Below the pieces are notes generated by a model. The model ran no database searches. It was not told the DNA's origin and saw only the letters and a list, made by a program, of their open reading frames with translations. From NCBI RefSeq assembly GCF_016584665.1, contig NZ_BBJB01000014.1, positions 1-32,087 of the forward strand: DNA of 32,087 nt. Direction: 5' to 3'. Source of the DNA: Pseudanabaena sp. lw0831 (lineage in GTDB: Bacteria; Cyanobacteriota; Cyanobacteriia; Pseudanabaenales; Pseudanabaenaceae). Shown piece by piece: positions 8,556-16,591 of this stretch (positions within the stretch are counted from its first letter, which is position 1; every line of letters begins with the position of its first letter). Both the position numbers and the translations under genes were made by a program.

Positions 8556-9458
8556 ATGAGCCGTCCTTTAAAACTTGTTTTTGAATCTGTATCTGTCTCC
8601 ATGATGGCAGCATTAATCACAATCGCCACAGTGAGCCCTAGCTTCGCTGCCGATCCATTCCGCTCCTCAAATGCTAGGGCGATCGGCAGTGAAACCCAGA
8701 AAGCCTTTGAATTAATGTTCAAAGAAGGAAATTATATTGCGGCAGTAAAACAGTTAGATTTAGCTGTCAGAACTGAAGCTAGCGATCCACTCTTATTTGC
8801 TTTACGGGCTTCTACCGCCTATGCCAAAGAAGACTACTTGGTCATGCAAGATGCTGGTAAACGAGTCAGATCTAACGCCCAAGCTTTGAAGGGTATAGAT
8901 AACCTCAGATCCTATATGTATATCGCCGTAAGCGATTTGATTGAGGCGGGATATATTGTTAAAACTGAAGGCTTGTCTAGCGCTCCTAAAGCTTTACCAC
9001 TGGTGCAAAGCGTTTTTGACAATATCCAAAAAGCTAAGGATATTGACCCCAACGATCCTGAACTAAATTTGGTTAAGGGCTATATCGATATGCTAATTGC
9101 ATCGGTATTGCCTCTATCGGATCTTGAAACCGCGTTGGAGAGTCTAAAACAATATGCAGCGCCCGATTATCTAAAATGGCGTGGTATTGCTCTTGCCTAT
9201 CGTGATGCGCGTAAACCCGATCTTGCCTTAGATGCTGTGAATAAGGCTCTAGTCTCTGCTCCAAATAACCCAGAGCTACATTACCTGAAAGGACAGGTGT
9301 TATGGATGCAAGGCGGCAGCAATATTCCGACTGCCAAGAAGCAATTTGAACTTGCTCTGAGTAAGTCTAAGCAAATGAATCCCAGTTTATTATCAGAAAT
9401 TCGTCAGCAATGCCGTAACATATCTCAGGGTGCAACCTGTCCTGAACAGACCAATTAA
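8556..9458 (+). CDS. Exported TPR-repeat protein (Sll0314/Alr1548-like)
   Basis: A 300-residue protein with a Sec signal peptide (positive start, hydrophobic core, cleavage likely after PSFA at about residue 32), so periplasmic or thylakoid-lumenal. The rest is helical repeats: AFELMFKEGNYIAAVKQLD, KAKDIDPNDPELNLVKGYID and ALDAVNKALVSAPNNPELHY are recognisable TPR-like units. It resembles the cyanobacterial group named after Sll0314/Alr1548, which has no assigned reaction; this match is from memory. GGGGA lies five bases before the ATG. A hairpin (9482-9520) follows the stop and may end the transcript. Likely a protein-protein scaffold; partner unknown. Confidence 0.82.
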   Translation: MSRPLKLVFESVSVSMMAALITIATVSPSFAADPFRSSNARAIGSETQKAFELMFKEGNYIAAVKQLDLAVRTEASDPLLFALRASTAYAKEDYLVMQDAGKRVRSNAQALKGIDNLRSYMYIAVSDLIEAGYIVKTEGLSSAPKALPLVQSVFDNIQKAKDIDPNDPELNLVKGYIDMLIASVLPLSDLETALESLKQYAAPDYLKWRGIALAYRDARKPDLALDAVNKALVSAPNNPELHYLKGQVLWMQGGSNIPTAKKQFELALSKSKQMNPSLLSEIRQQCRNISQGATCPEQTN

Positions 9459-9481
9459 ATTACAGTGCTTTGCGCTCAAAC

Positions 9482-9520
9482 CCGAACCAAGAAAATCTTT
9501 TAAATATTTTCTTGGTTCGG
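9482..9520. repeat. Perfect 15-bp hairpin after the TPR gene
   Basis: Arms 9482-9496 and 9506-9520, loop 9 nt, 23 nt after the TPR protein stop. No T-run follows, so a terminator role is possible but not shown. It is preceded by GTGCTTTGCGCTC, a motif recurring in variants near 11562 and 26532. Confidence 0.8.
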
Positions 9521-9524
9521 CATC

Positions 9525-9585
9525 TATAAAACCGAAAAGAAGAGAGGCGGCGCTTCGCGCCGCCTCTCTTCTTTTCGGTTTTATA
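9525..9585. repeat. Perfect 29-bp hairpin with TATAAAACC ends
   Basis: Arms 9525-9553 and 9557-9585 match exactly, with the 3-nt loop TTC. It is one of the longest perfect stems in the window. The inner part is GC-rich (GGCGGCGC) and the outer end reads TATAAAACC, an end sequence shared by several other hairpins here. Confidence 0.92.
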
Positions 9586-9612
9586 TTCTAAAAAGACTGG
9601 CTACGGCTATAG

Positions 9613-9658
9613 TATAAAAAAGTAGGGTCAATTCATGAATTGACCCTACTTTTTTATA
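9613..9658. repeat. Perfect 46-bp palindrome, TCATGA centre
   Basis: A loopless palindrome whose two halves (9613-9635, 9636-9658) are exact reverse complements. It ends about 20 nt before the HAD gene. The centre CAATTCATGAATTG is shared with the palindrome at 14106-14147, while the outer sequence differs. Confidence 0.9.
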
Positions 9659-9677
9659 CAAATCAAAAAGAAAACTC

Positions 9678-10514
9678 ATGGCGCAAGACATTAAACTGAT
9701 CGTGGTAGATATCGATGGCACGATTAGCGGTGATGCCAATCAGGTCAATGATGCAGTTAAGCAAGCGGTGAAAGCGGCTCAAGCAAAGGGTGTCAAAGTC
9801 GCGATCGCAACGGGTAGAATGTATCGCTCGGCTGTCCGATTTCATGAATTGATTGCCTCTGATATGCCATTGATTTCCTATCAAGGTGCATTCATTAAAG
9901 ATCCCAAAACCGATGAATTAGTTGGACATTGGCCAGTTGACCTTAAACAAGCGCTCTCTTTACTCGATGATTTGGGAGAATTTGCGACTAATGACAAACT
10001 ATCGATTCATATCTATGTAAATGATGAACTCTATGTTCGCAAGATGACAGCGCAAACCCAAGCCTATGCCGAACGTTCTAAAGTTGGCGTAAAGGTAGTT
10101 GGTGATTTGCGAGAATTCCTAACTAGTGAAAGTACAGACCATCCGCCGACCAAGATTTTGGCTTTGAGTGATACTGCTGAATTAGTGACGGAAATGTTGC
10201 GAGTACTCAAAGATCGCTATACGCCGCAACAACTTTATCTCACCAAATCTGTAGCAACATTCTTTGAAGCGACCAATCCGATCGCGAATAAAGGTACAGC
10301 CGTAAAGCATTTAGCTGAGAATATTTTGGGATTTGACCGATCGCAGGTTTTAGCGATCGGGGATAATTTCAACGATCTAGAAATGATCGAATATGCAGGC
10401 ATCGGCGTTGTCATGGGAAATGCTCCCGCAGGATTAAAACCTCTAGGAGATTGGGTTGCCCCAACTGTTGAGAATGATGGAGCGGCTGTAGCGATCGCCA
10501 AATTTGTTTTATAG
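9678..10514 (+). CDS. Cof-type HAD-IIB phosphatase
   Basis: A 278-residue cytosolic HAD hydrolase of the Cof subfamily, which dephosphorylates sugar phosphates or other small phosphorylated metabolites using Mg. Motif I DIDGT carries the nucleophile D11 and D13; motif II is IATGR; the C2-type cap lies between about 85 and 190; motif IV is AIGDNFNDLEM. An N-KGTAVKHL segment gives the motif III lysine. All catalytic residues are present and length is normal. It follows two hairpins and is convergent with the Uma2-type gene, 23 nt apart with no clear terminator between them. Substrate cannot be read from the sequence. Confidence 0.93.
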   Translation: MAQDIKLIVVDIDGTISGDANQVNDAVKQAVKAAQAKGVKVAIATGRMYRSAVRFHELIASDMPLISYQGAFIKDPKTDELVGHWPVDLKQALSLLDDLGEFATNDKLSIHIYVNDELYVRKMTAQTQAYAERSKVGVKVVGDLREFLTSESTDHPPTKILALSDTAELVTEMLRVLKDRYTPQQLYLTKSVATFFEATNPIANKGTAVKHLAENILGFDRSQVLAIGDNFNDLEMIEYAGIGVVMGNAPAGLKPLGDWVAPTVENDGAAVAIAKFVL

Positions 10515-10537
10515 GATGTAACTCATTAAGTCATGTC

Positions 10538-11386
10538 CTATAGTTCTGGCTCAATTCCCGCTGCCCTAAGTTGAGCCATTAACTTTTCTACATGGAGATG
10601 TTCTTGCTCAGCCCGTTGATGTTCTTGCTCAGCCCGCTGACGTTCTTGCTCAGCCCGTTGATATTCTTTTGTAGCCCGTTGATATTCTTTTGTAGCCCGT
10701 TGATATTCTTTTGTAGCCCGTTGACTTTCGATCTCGGCACGTTCTGAGCCAGTGATTAACAAGTTTCCTTGGGCATCCCACCAACGGAGCCAAGGTAATT
10801 CTAGATTTTGATAAAGTCCTTGCCAAATACCAATTTCTACGCCAAGAGGCTCAATTTGGTAATGCCCACGAGCATTAGCTGCTACTAATTCAAATCTATT
10901 CCCAATAAGTCGATATAGCTCGACGCTGGCGGTTTGGACTTCGTAAATGCCATAAAAAGCGGGACGAATCACTTGCTCATAGATAAAAAATTTGCCAGTC
11001 CAAGGAGTTTTATCCCTTTCTTCTTTGCCACTGCCAGAGACAAATTCTAAAATAATTAACGGTGCGATAAACTCTTGCCATAGGACATAAGACCTTCGTG
11101 GAATCCCGTTCAACAAAGGCGGTACATTTGGTACATAAAACCAGTCAGGAGCCTCTGCACCTTTTTCAGGAGGCTCAGTCATCCGCCAATAGATACCGCT
11201 ATCTTGTCCGATCGCATATTGTCCGTCAGGATGAACTTGCTGTAATACAGGTTCTAGTGAGTCCGTGAGGAGAATACTTTGGGGATGTTCTTGAAAATTC
11301 TTCACAAATGTACCATCAGACTCTGGCAGTTGGGTATGATCGGGCAGTACAACAGGATCTGTGGATGGATCGATTGTGAAAGTCAT
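10538..11386 (-). CDS. Uma2-fold PD-(D/E)XK protein with heptad-repeat tail
   Basis: A 282-residue Uma2 family protein, a restriction-endonuclease-like fold highly expanded in cyanobacteria, function unknown. The core (about 10-205) shows PDWFYVPNV with D81, IILEFVSGSG with E114, and TGKFFIYE with K132, the usual D, E and K positions. The tail (about 218-270) is made of seven-residue units: three QRATKEY units followed by QRAEQER/QRAEQEH units, a predicted coiled coil. In DNA the tail is a run of near-identical 21-bp repeats (about 10610-10735). The start ATG follows GAGGTAG. The tail is a common add-on in this family and probably mediates oligomerisation; repeat number may vary between strains. 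Confidence 0.9.
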   Translation of the reverse strand: MTFTIDPSTDPVVLPDHTQLPESDGTFVKNFQEHPQSILLTDSLEPVLQQVHPDGQYAIGQDSGIYWRMTEPPEKGAEAPDWFYVPNVPPLLNGIPRRSYVLWQEFIAPLIILEFVSGSGKEERDKTPWTGKFFIYEQVIRPAFYGIYEVQTASVELYRLIGNRFELVAANARGHYQIEPLGVEIGIWQGLYQNLELPWLRWWDAQGNLLITGSERAEIESQRATKEYQRATKEYQRATKEYQRAEQERQRAEQEHQRAEQEHLHVEKLMAQLRAAGIEPEL

Positions 11387-11466
11387 GACTTTCTACCTCA
11401 ATGGCATTGTGAATATATTATAGGATGATCAAAAATATTGCTAAGTAGTTAGGCAAAATTAAATAT

Positions 11467-11526
11467 AAAACCCCGAAATCTGTACCGCCCGCATAGCGGG
11501 CGGTACAGATTTTGGCTCTGGGTTTT
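11467..11526. repeat. Hairpin with ATAAAACCCC end and GCGGGCGG core
   Basis: Core arms 11476-11492 and 11496-11512 are perfect over 17 bp with a 3-nt loop; the outer ends (AAAACCCC against GGGTTTT) pair after an unpaired stretch. Core close to that at 30826-30864. Confidence 0.88.
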
Positions 11527-11625
11527 TAATTATGCTGCATTACTATAAGTATTTTTGTTACCGCGCTTTGTGCTCCAACAAAAAACAAGAAAATTTACGT
11601 CGTCTCAATTCTTTGAGCAAAGTAT

Positions 11626-13131
11626 ATGACTATCCTTAAGCCTCAAGAGATCGTTAATCAGCGCTATCAGTTAGACCGTCAACTGGGGCAGAATGCAGGG
11701 CGTGAAACATGGCTAGCTAAGGATTTGCAGAAAGAGAATGAATTGGTGGTGGTCAAGTTATTAGCTTTTGGTGGCAATGTCCAATGGGAAGACCTCAAAT
11801 TATTTGAGCGTGAAGCCAATGTACTCAAACAGCTAGATCATCCACGCATTCCCAAATATCGCGATTATTTTTCGATTGACGATCGCGCTCTATGGTTCGG
11901 CTTGGTGCAAGAATATATTCAAGGGGATTCTCTGCGTGAATATATTGCCAAGGGACATAAATTTACGGAATCACAGGTTAAGAAAATTGCGATCGCAATT
12001 TTAGAGATTCTTATCTATCTCAATGAACTCAGCCCCCAAGTTCTCCATCGCGATATTAAACCGAGTAATTTGATCTTGACTGGGAATGAAGGAGAAGCAC
12101 CAAACATTTATCTGGTGGATTTTGGCGCAGTCCAAGACAGGGCAAGTGCTGAAGGAAAATCCTTTACTGTTGTGGGGACTTATGGCTACGCACCGATGGA
12201 ACAGTATGGCGGTAGAGCGGTTGCTGCGTCGGATCTCTATGCTTTGGGAGCGACGCTGATTTATTTGCTGACGGGGATATCACCTGCGGAGTTACCTCAG
12301 GATGATGAAGCAAAAATTGTTTTTAGCGATCGCACCAGTGTCAAGCCGCATTTTTTACAATGGATTCAAAAATTAGTAGAGCCAACTGTCAAAAAACGCT
12401 ACTCTTCCGCCAGAATTGCCTTGCAAGCTATACGTGAATCCGTTCAAACTCCTCTTCCTCAGACTGCTCCCCCTGCTCCATTAACATCAATGAAGCAATC
12501 TAGTCCCGTTGAATCCAGTCGATTTTCCAGTTCTACTCGTAGTTACTTCCCCCCAGAGAATTCCAATCTTCAGGTTTCAGCTTCTTCAACTTGCCTCAAG
12601 ATAATAATGCCTCCTCGTATTTTGACACTTATTGGTAGTTGGATGGTATTAGGATTAGTTATTGCTTTTGCATCTCCTGTTTTTCCACTAATTTGGAATT
12701 ATATAGCTGAATTAGTAAATGTTTTTTGGGTCTATATCATCAGTGCTTTGATATTAATTTTATTCGTTCGGTTGTTAGTCGGAGTTACCGTAAGCTGTTT
12801 AGAAACAGTAACTCTAGAAATTACAGAAAAAGAAACTAGGTTTATGAGTTCAATATTTGGCAAAACTTCTTGGCAAGTGAAAGTTCCCACCAGCGCATTT
12901 CAAGGGGTGGAGCCGCAGTGGCGAATGATCGAGAAACGAAATAGTGGAATTTTAGATAATCTAATTTGGTCAGCTAGCGACCATAATGAAGACAATTCTA
13001 AAAAGGTAAATGTATTTTTGTGGCTCAATGGAGAGAAATATACTTTAGCTAATGATGATATTAGACCAACGGAAGTTAATTGGTTAATTGAAGTGATTGA
13101 GGAGTTCTTACATGATATTAGGAGAAAATAA
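11626..13131 (+). CDS. Membrane-anchored Ser/Thr protein kinase
   Basis: A 501-residue Hanks-type kinase. The catalytic domain (13-270) shows the VAIK-like lysine K44 in VVVKLL, glutamate in EREANVL, HRDIKPSN with D143, DFGAV with D165, and GTYGYAPMEQ, a signature of cyanobacterial kinases. The glycine loop is degenerate (LGQNAGRETW). A proline/serine-rich linker (272-325) leads to two membrane spans (331-357 and 364-388) and then a cytoplasmic PH-like beta domain (about 395-500) instead of the pentapeptide or TPR tail common in other cyanobacterial kinases. Its stop TAA overlaps the start ATG of the next gene by one base, so the two are translationally coupled. Expected to be active; its target is unknown. 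Confidence 0.92.
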   Translation: MTILKPQEIVNQRYQLDRQLGQNAGRETWLAKDLQKENELVVVKLLAFGGNVQWEDLKLFEREANVLKQLDHPRIPKYRDYFSIDDRALWFGLVQEYIQGDSLREYIAKGHKFTESQVKKIAIAILEILIYLNELSPQVLHRDIKPSNLILTGNEGEAPNIYLVDFGAVQDRASAEGKSFTVVGTYGYAPMEQYGGRAVAASDLYALGATLIYLLTGISPAELPQDDEAKIVFSDRTSVKPHFLQWIQKLVEPTVKKRYSSARIALQAIRESVQTPLPQTAPPAPLTSMKQSSPVESSRFSSSTRSYFPPENSNLQVSASSTCLKIIMPPRILTLIGSWMVLGLVIAFASPVFPLIWNYIAELVNVFWVYIISALILILFVRLLVGVTVSCLETVTLEITEKETRFMSSIFGKTSWQVKVPTSAFQGVEPQWRMIEKRNSGILDNLIWSASDHNEDNSKKVNVFLWLNGEKYTLANDDIRPTEVNWLIEVIEEFLHDIRRK

Positions 13132-14060
13132 TGCTGCGATCGCTTTTTAAACGCTTTAAATATTTTCATATTGCTTGGCTTTGTTGCATGGCGATCGCAG
13201 GCTGCTCAAATCCCTTTGCGACGGCAAATGCACCAGACCAAATCCGAATTGGAACTTTCAATCTTGAAAATTTTGATGGACTGAATGCGGAAAAACTAGA
13301 AGCCGTGAGCCAGATCGTTGAACGTAATTTTGATGCGATCGGCTTACAAGAAGTTAGCCCCATTGCTGCCGAAAAGCTAAAAGAGAAACTGAATAAATCG
13401 AAGCAATGGGAATTTATCTTAGGAGAGACAGGGAACAAACAAAGGATTGCTTTGTTCTATCGTAAAGATGAGATCGCTGCCCAAAAAGTGACAGAATGGC
13501 GACAAGTGAACATCACGGGGACTTTGCGATCGCCGCTTGTGACCTATCTCAAAGTAGGTACAAACTTTGACTTCACATTAGTGATTGTGCATCAAAAGGG
13601 TGGTGGTGGCAAAGAAGCCGATCTCCTACGTCAAAATCAAAGCGATCTGCTGCGGAAAGAAGTAGATAAATATCAAAAAGATGCTCAATCCGATCCCGAT
13701 CTGATCCTCTTAGGTGATTTCAATAGTCCGACATGGGCTGACCAAAATCGTGGTTTGCGTGATGCACCGTTGACTTTTTTGACAAAATCGATTGAAACTG
13801 ATGCCAAAGAGAACTGCTTAAAAAAACGCGGTCAGCCGAAAACGACAGATGGTCGCCCCAGATATTCCAATCGCGGCATTGGTTGTGTAATCGATCATAT
13901 CGCTATTTCTAAAGCTCCCAAGGGAGCGGAAGCAGAATATATTCCTCAATCAGTGCAGATTCTCGATCCGCAGAAAGATCTTGGCTTTGATAGCGATCGC
14001 ACTTATTTTTCCAAAGTCTCCGATCACTTACCCGTGAGAGCAATCTTTCGTATTAAATAA
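13131..14060 (+). CDS. Endonuclease/exonuclease/phosphatase-fold lipoprotein
   Basis: A 309-residue protein of the DNase I-like fold (phosphodiester hydrolases acting on nucleic acids or on lipid/inositol phosphates). The N-terminus is a lipoprotein signal: positive residues, hydrophobic core and lipobox IAGC with C25, so the enzyme is outside the cytoplasm, membrane anchored. Fold motifs: GTFNLENFDG, GLQEVS (metal-binding Glu), VIVHQKGGG, LLGDFNSP, CVIDHIAIS and SDHLPV (catalytic His). All are present. Translation is coupled to the upstream kinase by a one-base stop/start overlap. A hairpin (14106-14147) follows. The exported location argues for an extracellular nuclease or phosphoesterase role. 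Confidence 0.9.
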   Translation: MLRSLFKRFKYFHIAWLCCMAIAGCSNPFATANAPDQIRIGTFNLENFDGLNAEKLEAVSQIVERNFDAIGLQEVSPIAAEKLKEKLNKSKQWEFILGETGNKQRIALFYRKDEIAAQKVTEWRQVNITGTLRSPLVTYLKVGTNFDFTLVIVHQKGGGGKEADLLRQNQSDLLRKEVDKYQKDAQSDPDLILLGDFNSPTWADQNRGLRDAPLTFLTKSIETDAKENCLKKRGQPKTTDGRPRYSNRGIGCVIDHIAISKAPKGAEAEYIPQSVQILDPQKDLGFDSDRTYFSKVSDHLPVRAIFRIK

Positions 14061-14105
14061 AGAAAGCGGAGTCTTATTTAGCGGTTTTTCAGTTGAGTTT
14101 GGTAT

Positions 14106-14147
14106 AAAACATGTAGTGGCAATTCATGAATTGCCACTACATGTTTT
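14106..14147. repeat. Perfect 42-bp palindrome, TCATGA centre
   Basis: Halves 14106-14126 and 14127-14147 are exact reverse complements without a loop. It shares the centre CAATTCATGAATTG with 9613-9658. It lies between the convergent lipoprotein and C39 genes. Confidence 0.9.
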
Positions 14148-14177
14148 GTGTTTTCTGTACAGCGGTCATTTGAAAAC

Positions 14178-14222
14178 CAGCAATTCTCATTATGAAACCG
14201 ATTTTTATAATGAGAATTGCTG
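14178..14222. repeat. CAGCAATTCTCA hairpin family, copy 1
   Basis: Perfect 16-bp arms (14178-14193 and 14207-14222) around GAAACCGATTTTT. The reverse complement of 21334-21378 matches it closely, including the loop, so this is an interspersed repeat with a conserved interior. Confidence 0.85.
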
Positions 14223-14233
14223 TTTGAAAACAG

Positions 14234-15076
14234 CTATAGTCCCGAAGGTAAACCTGTGGGTTTACCCTTAATACTGGTGACAATTCTGCCCCAGCCAGCT
14301 TCACCGCCGCCATCCCAAAAAATTTGCTGCATAACTGCATAGCTATAGGGATCATAAGCTCCATCAACGCCTACATCATAGCTATCGCTAGCACCGTGAC
14401 GAGTGCCATAAGGATCGTGTACCAGCCAAACTTTTTTGTCAGGATCATGTCCGACAACCACGCAAATGTGACCACTGCCTTTGTAGGCAAACCCTACGAC
14501 TACAGGGATATTCGCTTTGAGCGACAGTAATACGTCTTTAGCAGAGAGGGAATAACTGAAGTACGAGTTAATGCCAAGCTCTTTCAAAGCCCATGTTTGA
14601 GCATCATGATCGATAGTATCCCCATACTTGCCCACCAGTCGCATATAGACTGACTCTGGCTCTGGAAACCCCTGTGCTTTCGCCATGGTTGTCAATGATC
14701 CATTTAGCACATAGTCGGCTAGCATTGCGTTACTAGTCGTATTGCACTGTCTCCAACCAGCTCCGAAGATCGCCTGATCGTTGTCTAGTTGCGAACAATA
14801 TTTGACAGGTAACTTGATTAGCTTATTAAGATCTTCCCCTTCAATCTTGATATGAGGATCATAGGCATAGACTTTTTGCAATTTAGATTTGCCATCCAGC
14901 GTAGGAAATGGTGAGGCAAGGTTAAGCAAAATATGCTGATTGCGATCGGGGCAATATTCGGTGACAAAAAATTCCTGACCCTTTTTGATGAGAATCTTCT
15001 CAGAATCGGCTAAATCCGTTGAGCCAAGCAGCTTTTTTTTAAGAAAAGTATCTGCTTGAGCGATCGCTTTGGGCAT
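14234..15076 (-). CDS. C39-type cysteine peptidase
   Basis: A 280-residue papain-fold protein of the C39_2 group. After a beta-rich N-terminal part (15-80, looks SH3-like), the peptidase domain begins with LPVKYCSQLDN (Q96, oxyanion), catalytic cysteine C111 in WRQCNTTSNAM, the catalytic histidine H203 in GSGHICVVVGHD, and D221 in VHDPYG. The domain has the general look of peptidases that process peptides or peptidoglycan crosslinks; it is not fused to an ABC transporter as in bacteriocin exporters. No signal peptide is visible. The start ATG has GAGG nine bases upstream. A long hairpin (15148-15200) separates it from the HAD gene, so a shared transcript is uncertain. Substrate unknown. Confidence 0.85.
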   Translation of the reverse strand: MPKAIAQADTFLKKKLLGSTDLADSEKILIKKGQEFFVTEYCPDRNQHILLNLASPFPTLDGKSKLQKVYAYDPHIKIEGEDLNKLIKLPVKYCSQLDNDQAIFGAGWRQCNTTSNAMLADYVLNGSLTTMAKAQGFPEPESVYMRLVGKYGDTIDHDAQTWALKELGINSYFSYSLSAKDVLLSLKANIPVVVGFAYKGSGHICVVVGHDPDKKVWLVHDPYGTRHGASDSYDVGVDGAYDPYSYAVMQQIFWDGGGEAGWGRIVTSIKGKPTGLPSGL

Positions 15077-15147
15077 AGGACAACCTCGGAATAAATGCGA
15101 TAACGCTATAAATCATCGCATATCATCATCTATAAATCATAGCTGTT

Positions 15148-15200
15148 GCTATAAACCCAAGAAGTGAATAGCGGAGCTATTCACTTCTTGGGTTTATAGC
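15148..15200. repeat. Perfect 25-bp hairpin with GCTATAAACCC ends
   Basis: Arms 15148-15172 and 15176-15200 match exactly with the loop GGA. It lies between the HAD and C39 genes. The end GCTATAAACCC is a variant of the TATAAAACC ends of other hairpins in the window. Confidence 0.9.
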
Positions 15201-15229
15201 AAGACTGTGTTTGGGCTTTGCTGCAAACA

Positions 15230-15868
15230 CTATAAATATTTGGTAATCTCCATAGGAGAGTTAGCAATCAAATCTACCCCATGAATTCGTAGCTCCTCCT
15301 CAGTGCCATAACCATAGGTAACACCGATCGCGAATAGCTGGTTTTTTTTAGCGCCGATCGCATCATGGGAGCGATCGCCCACCATCACTGTTTTGGCAGA
15401 CATCAAATTTTCGGCGAGAAGAATATGGCGAATTAGTTCTCCTTTGTCACTGCGAGTGCCATCTAATTCACTGCCATAAATGCCATCAAACAGAGAAGTC
15501 AGTTCAAAATAATCAATAATCCGCTTTGCAAACGCATGGGGTTTTGATGTGGCAATGTAAGTTTGATAACCTGCGGCGCGAATGATTTTTAGAGTCTCAG
15601 GAATTTGTGGATACAGCACATTCTCAAATAGACCAACTGTGGCGAAGCGATCGCGATAAAGGGTTATAGCGCGATCGATCTTTATTTGATCTGTAGTTTG
15701 TAGTAGTTTGGCAAAACTGGCTGTCAATGGGGGGCCAATGCACCAAATGAGTTGGTCGGTTTCTGGGGCTTCGTAGTCAAGTTGGTTGAGCGCGTATTGA
15801 ATGCAAGTAGTAATCCCAATTTTGGGATCGGTTAAAGTTCCATCAAGATCGAATAATACTGTATCCAT
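15230..15868 (-). CDS. HAD-IA hydrolase (phosphoglycolate phosphatase-like)
   Basis: A 212-residue HAD hydrolase of subfamily IA. Motif I FDLDGTLTD (D7, D9), a helical cap at about 15-80, motif II ATSKPH with the following lysine, and motif IV VGDRSHDAIGAKKN are complete. It resembles Gph/PgmB-type phosphatases acting on phosphoglycolate or sugar phosphates; the real substrate is not determined by the motifs. It begins 15 nt after the endonuclease V stop and is likely co-transcribed with it. Confidence 0.9.
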   Translation of the reverse strand: MDTVLFDLDGTLTDPKIGITTCIQYALNQLDYEAPETDQLIWCIGPPLTASFAKLLQTTDQIKIDRAITLYRDRFATVGLFENVLYPQIPETLKIIRAAGYQTYIATSKPHAFAKRIIDYFELTSLFDGIYGSELDGTRSDKGELIRHILLAENLMSAKTVMVGDRSHDAIGAKKNQLFAIGVTYGYGTEEELRIHGVDLIANSPMEITKYL

Positions 15869-15883
15869 GTGTTGTCATTTCAT

Positions 15884-16387
15884 CTATAAGAGCGAATCTC
15901 GGCAAAGTCTATCTACGGCTTTTAGCATTGTTGGTAATCGATGATTACCGTGCATTTTTTTTTTATAATCTCTTGCTTCAGATTCCTCAATACCGATCGC
16001 AGTTACATATAGTGGACGATTACTATCACTTCTAAATACCTCCGATTCAGTTGGGATATCCTTGTAGCGACTTTTTGCTACCCCGATAATGGCAACTTGA
16101 GCATTCAGTGCATTGTATAGGTGATAACCTAACCCAGCTTTTCGATAGCGATCTAGATAGACATAACCATCAATCACGATGATTTTGGGGCGTTGGGGAA
16201 TTTCCTCTAAAAGCAGCAAAATAATTGGCATCTCGCGTTTATAAAACTCGCCTGGTTGATACTCTGCGACTTGATCGGTTTGAGTGATAAATGTGCTATC
16301 AGGAGCATTATCTTCCCAATCATGAAAGGCAATTCCTGCCGCTACAGCTTTTCCATCTCGATAATCAACATCAACAGCAAATATCAT
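15884..16387 (-). CDS. nfi: Endonuclease V, compact form
   Basis: Cleaves DNA (or RNA in some homologues) one base 3' of inosine, starting repair of deaminated adenine. Family residues are visible: D6 in AVDVDY, E52 in KREMP (with the wedge-like EYQPGEFYKRE), and D73 in VIDGYVYLD, followed by GLGYHL and IGVAKSRYK. At 167 residues it is much shorter than E. coli Nfi (about 220); the N-terminal lead and the C-terminal helix carrying a further acidic or histidine ligand are reduced or absent. The start ATG is preceded by GAAGG. It overlaps nothing and is followed 15 nt later by the HAD gene. The wedge residues are kept, but activity is not certain for the short form. Confidence 0.88.
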   Translation of the reverse strand: MIFAVDVDYRDGKAVAAGIAFHDWEDNAPDSTFITQTDQVAEYQPGEFYKREMPIILLLLEEIPQRPKIIVIDGYVYLDRYRKAGLGYHLYNALNAQVAIIGVAKSRYKDIPTESEVFRSDSNRPLYVTAIGIEESEARDYKKKMHGNHRLPTMLKAVDRLCRDSLL

Positions 16388-16480
16388 TTAGCACTACCTT
16401 CATTAGCTATAAACCTTTATAGAGCATCCTGTCTAAAAAGAGATAAGGTACTTGGCGGGACATTTTTTCTCGGCAAGTGC

Positions 16481-16584
16481 CTACAGCAATTTGCTTTCAA
16501 ACCCGCCACAAATAAGAAAATAAAACCCATTGCGGGGCTTCGCCCTGCGACCCTTCTTATGGCGGTTTTGATCGAACACTGCTA
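16481..16584. repeat. Long imperfect hairpin repeat
   Basis: Outer arms around 16497-16518 (TCAAACCCGCCA...AATAAGAA) pair with 16554-16571 (TTCTTAT GGCGGTTTTGA) with bulges, and the inside holds GCGGGG-CTTCG-CCCTGC. It lies between the endonuclease V gene and the end of the response regulator/kinase gene; it may end the latter's transcript. Confidence 0.7.
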
Positions 16585-16591
16585 TAAGTGG

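Noticed and set aside
9482-9658. All hairpins taken as rho-independent terminators
   Set aside because: Most lack a T-run, several stand in gene leaders or divergent gaps, and some are tandem, so only 21801-21849, 23941-23969 and perhaps 26465-26527 and 31976-32008 are called as such.
10600-10740. Regular 21-bp repeats taken for a CRISPR-like array
   Set aside because: No spacers between units, the period equals seven codons, and the frame encodes heptads of the Uma2-type tail.
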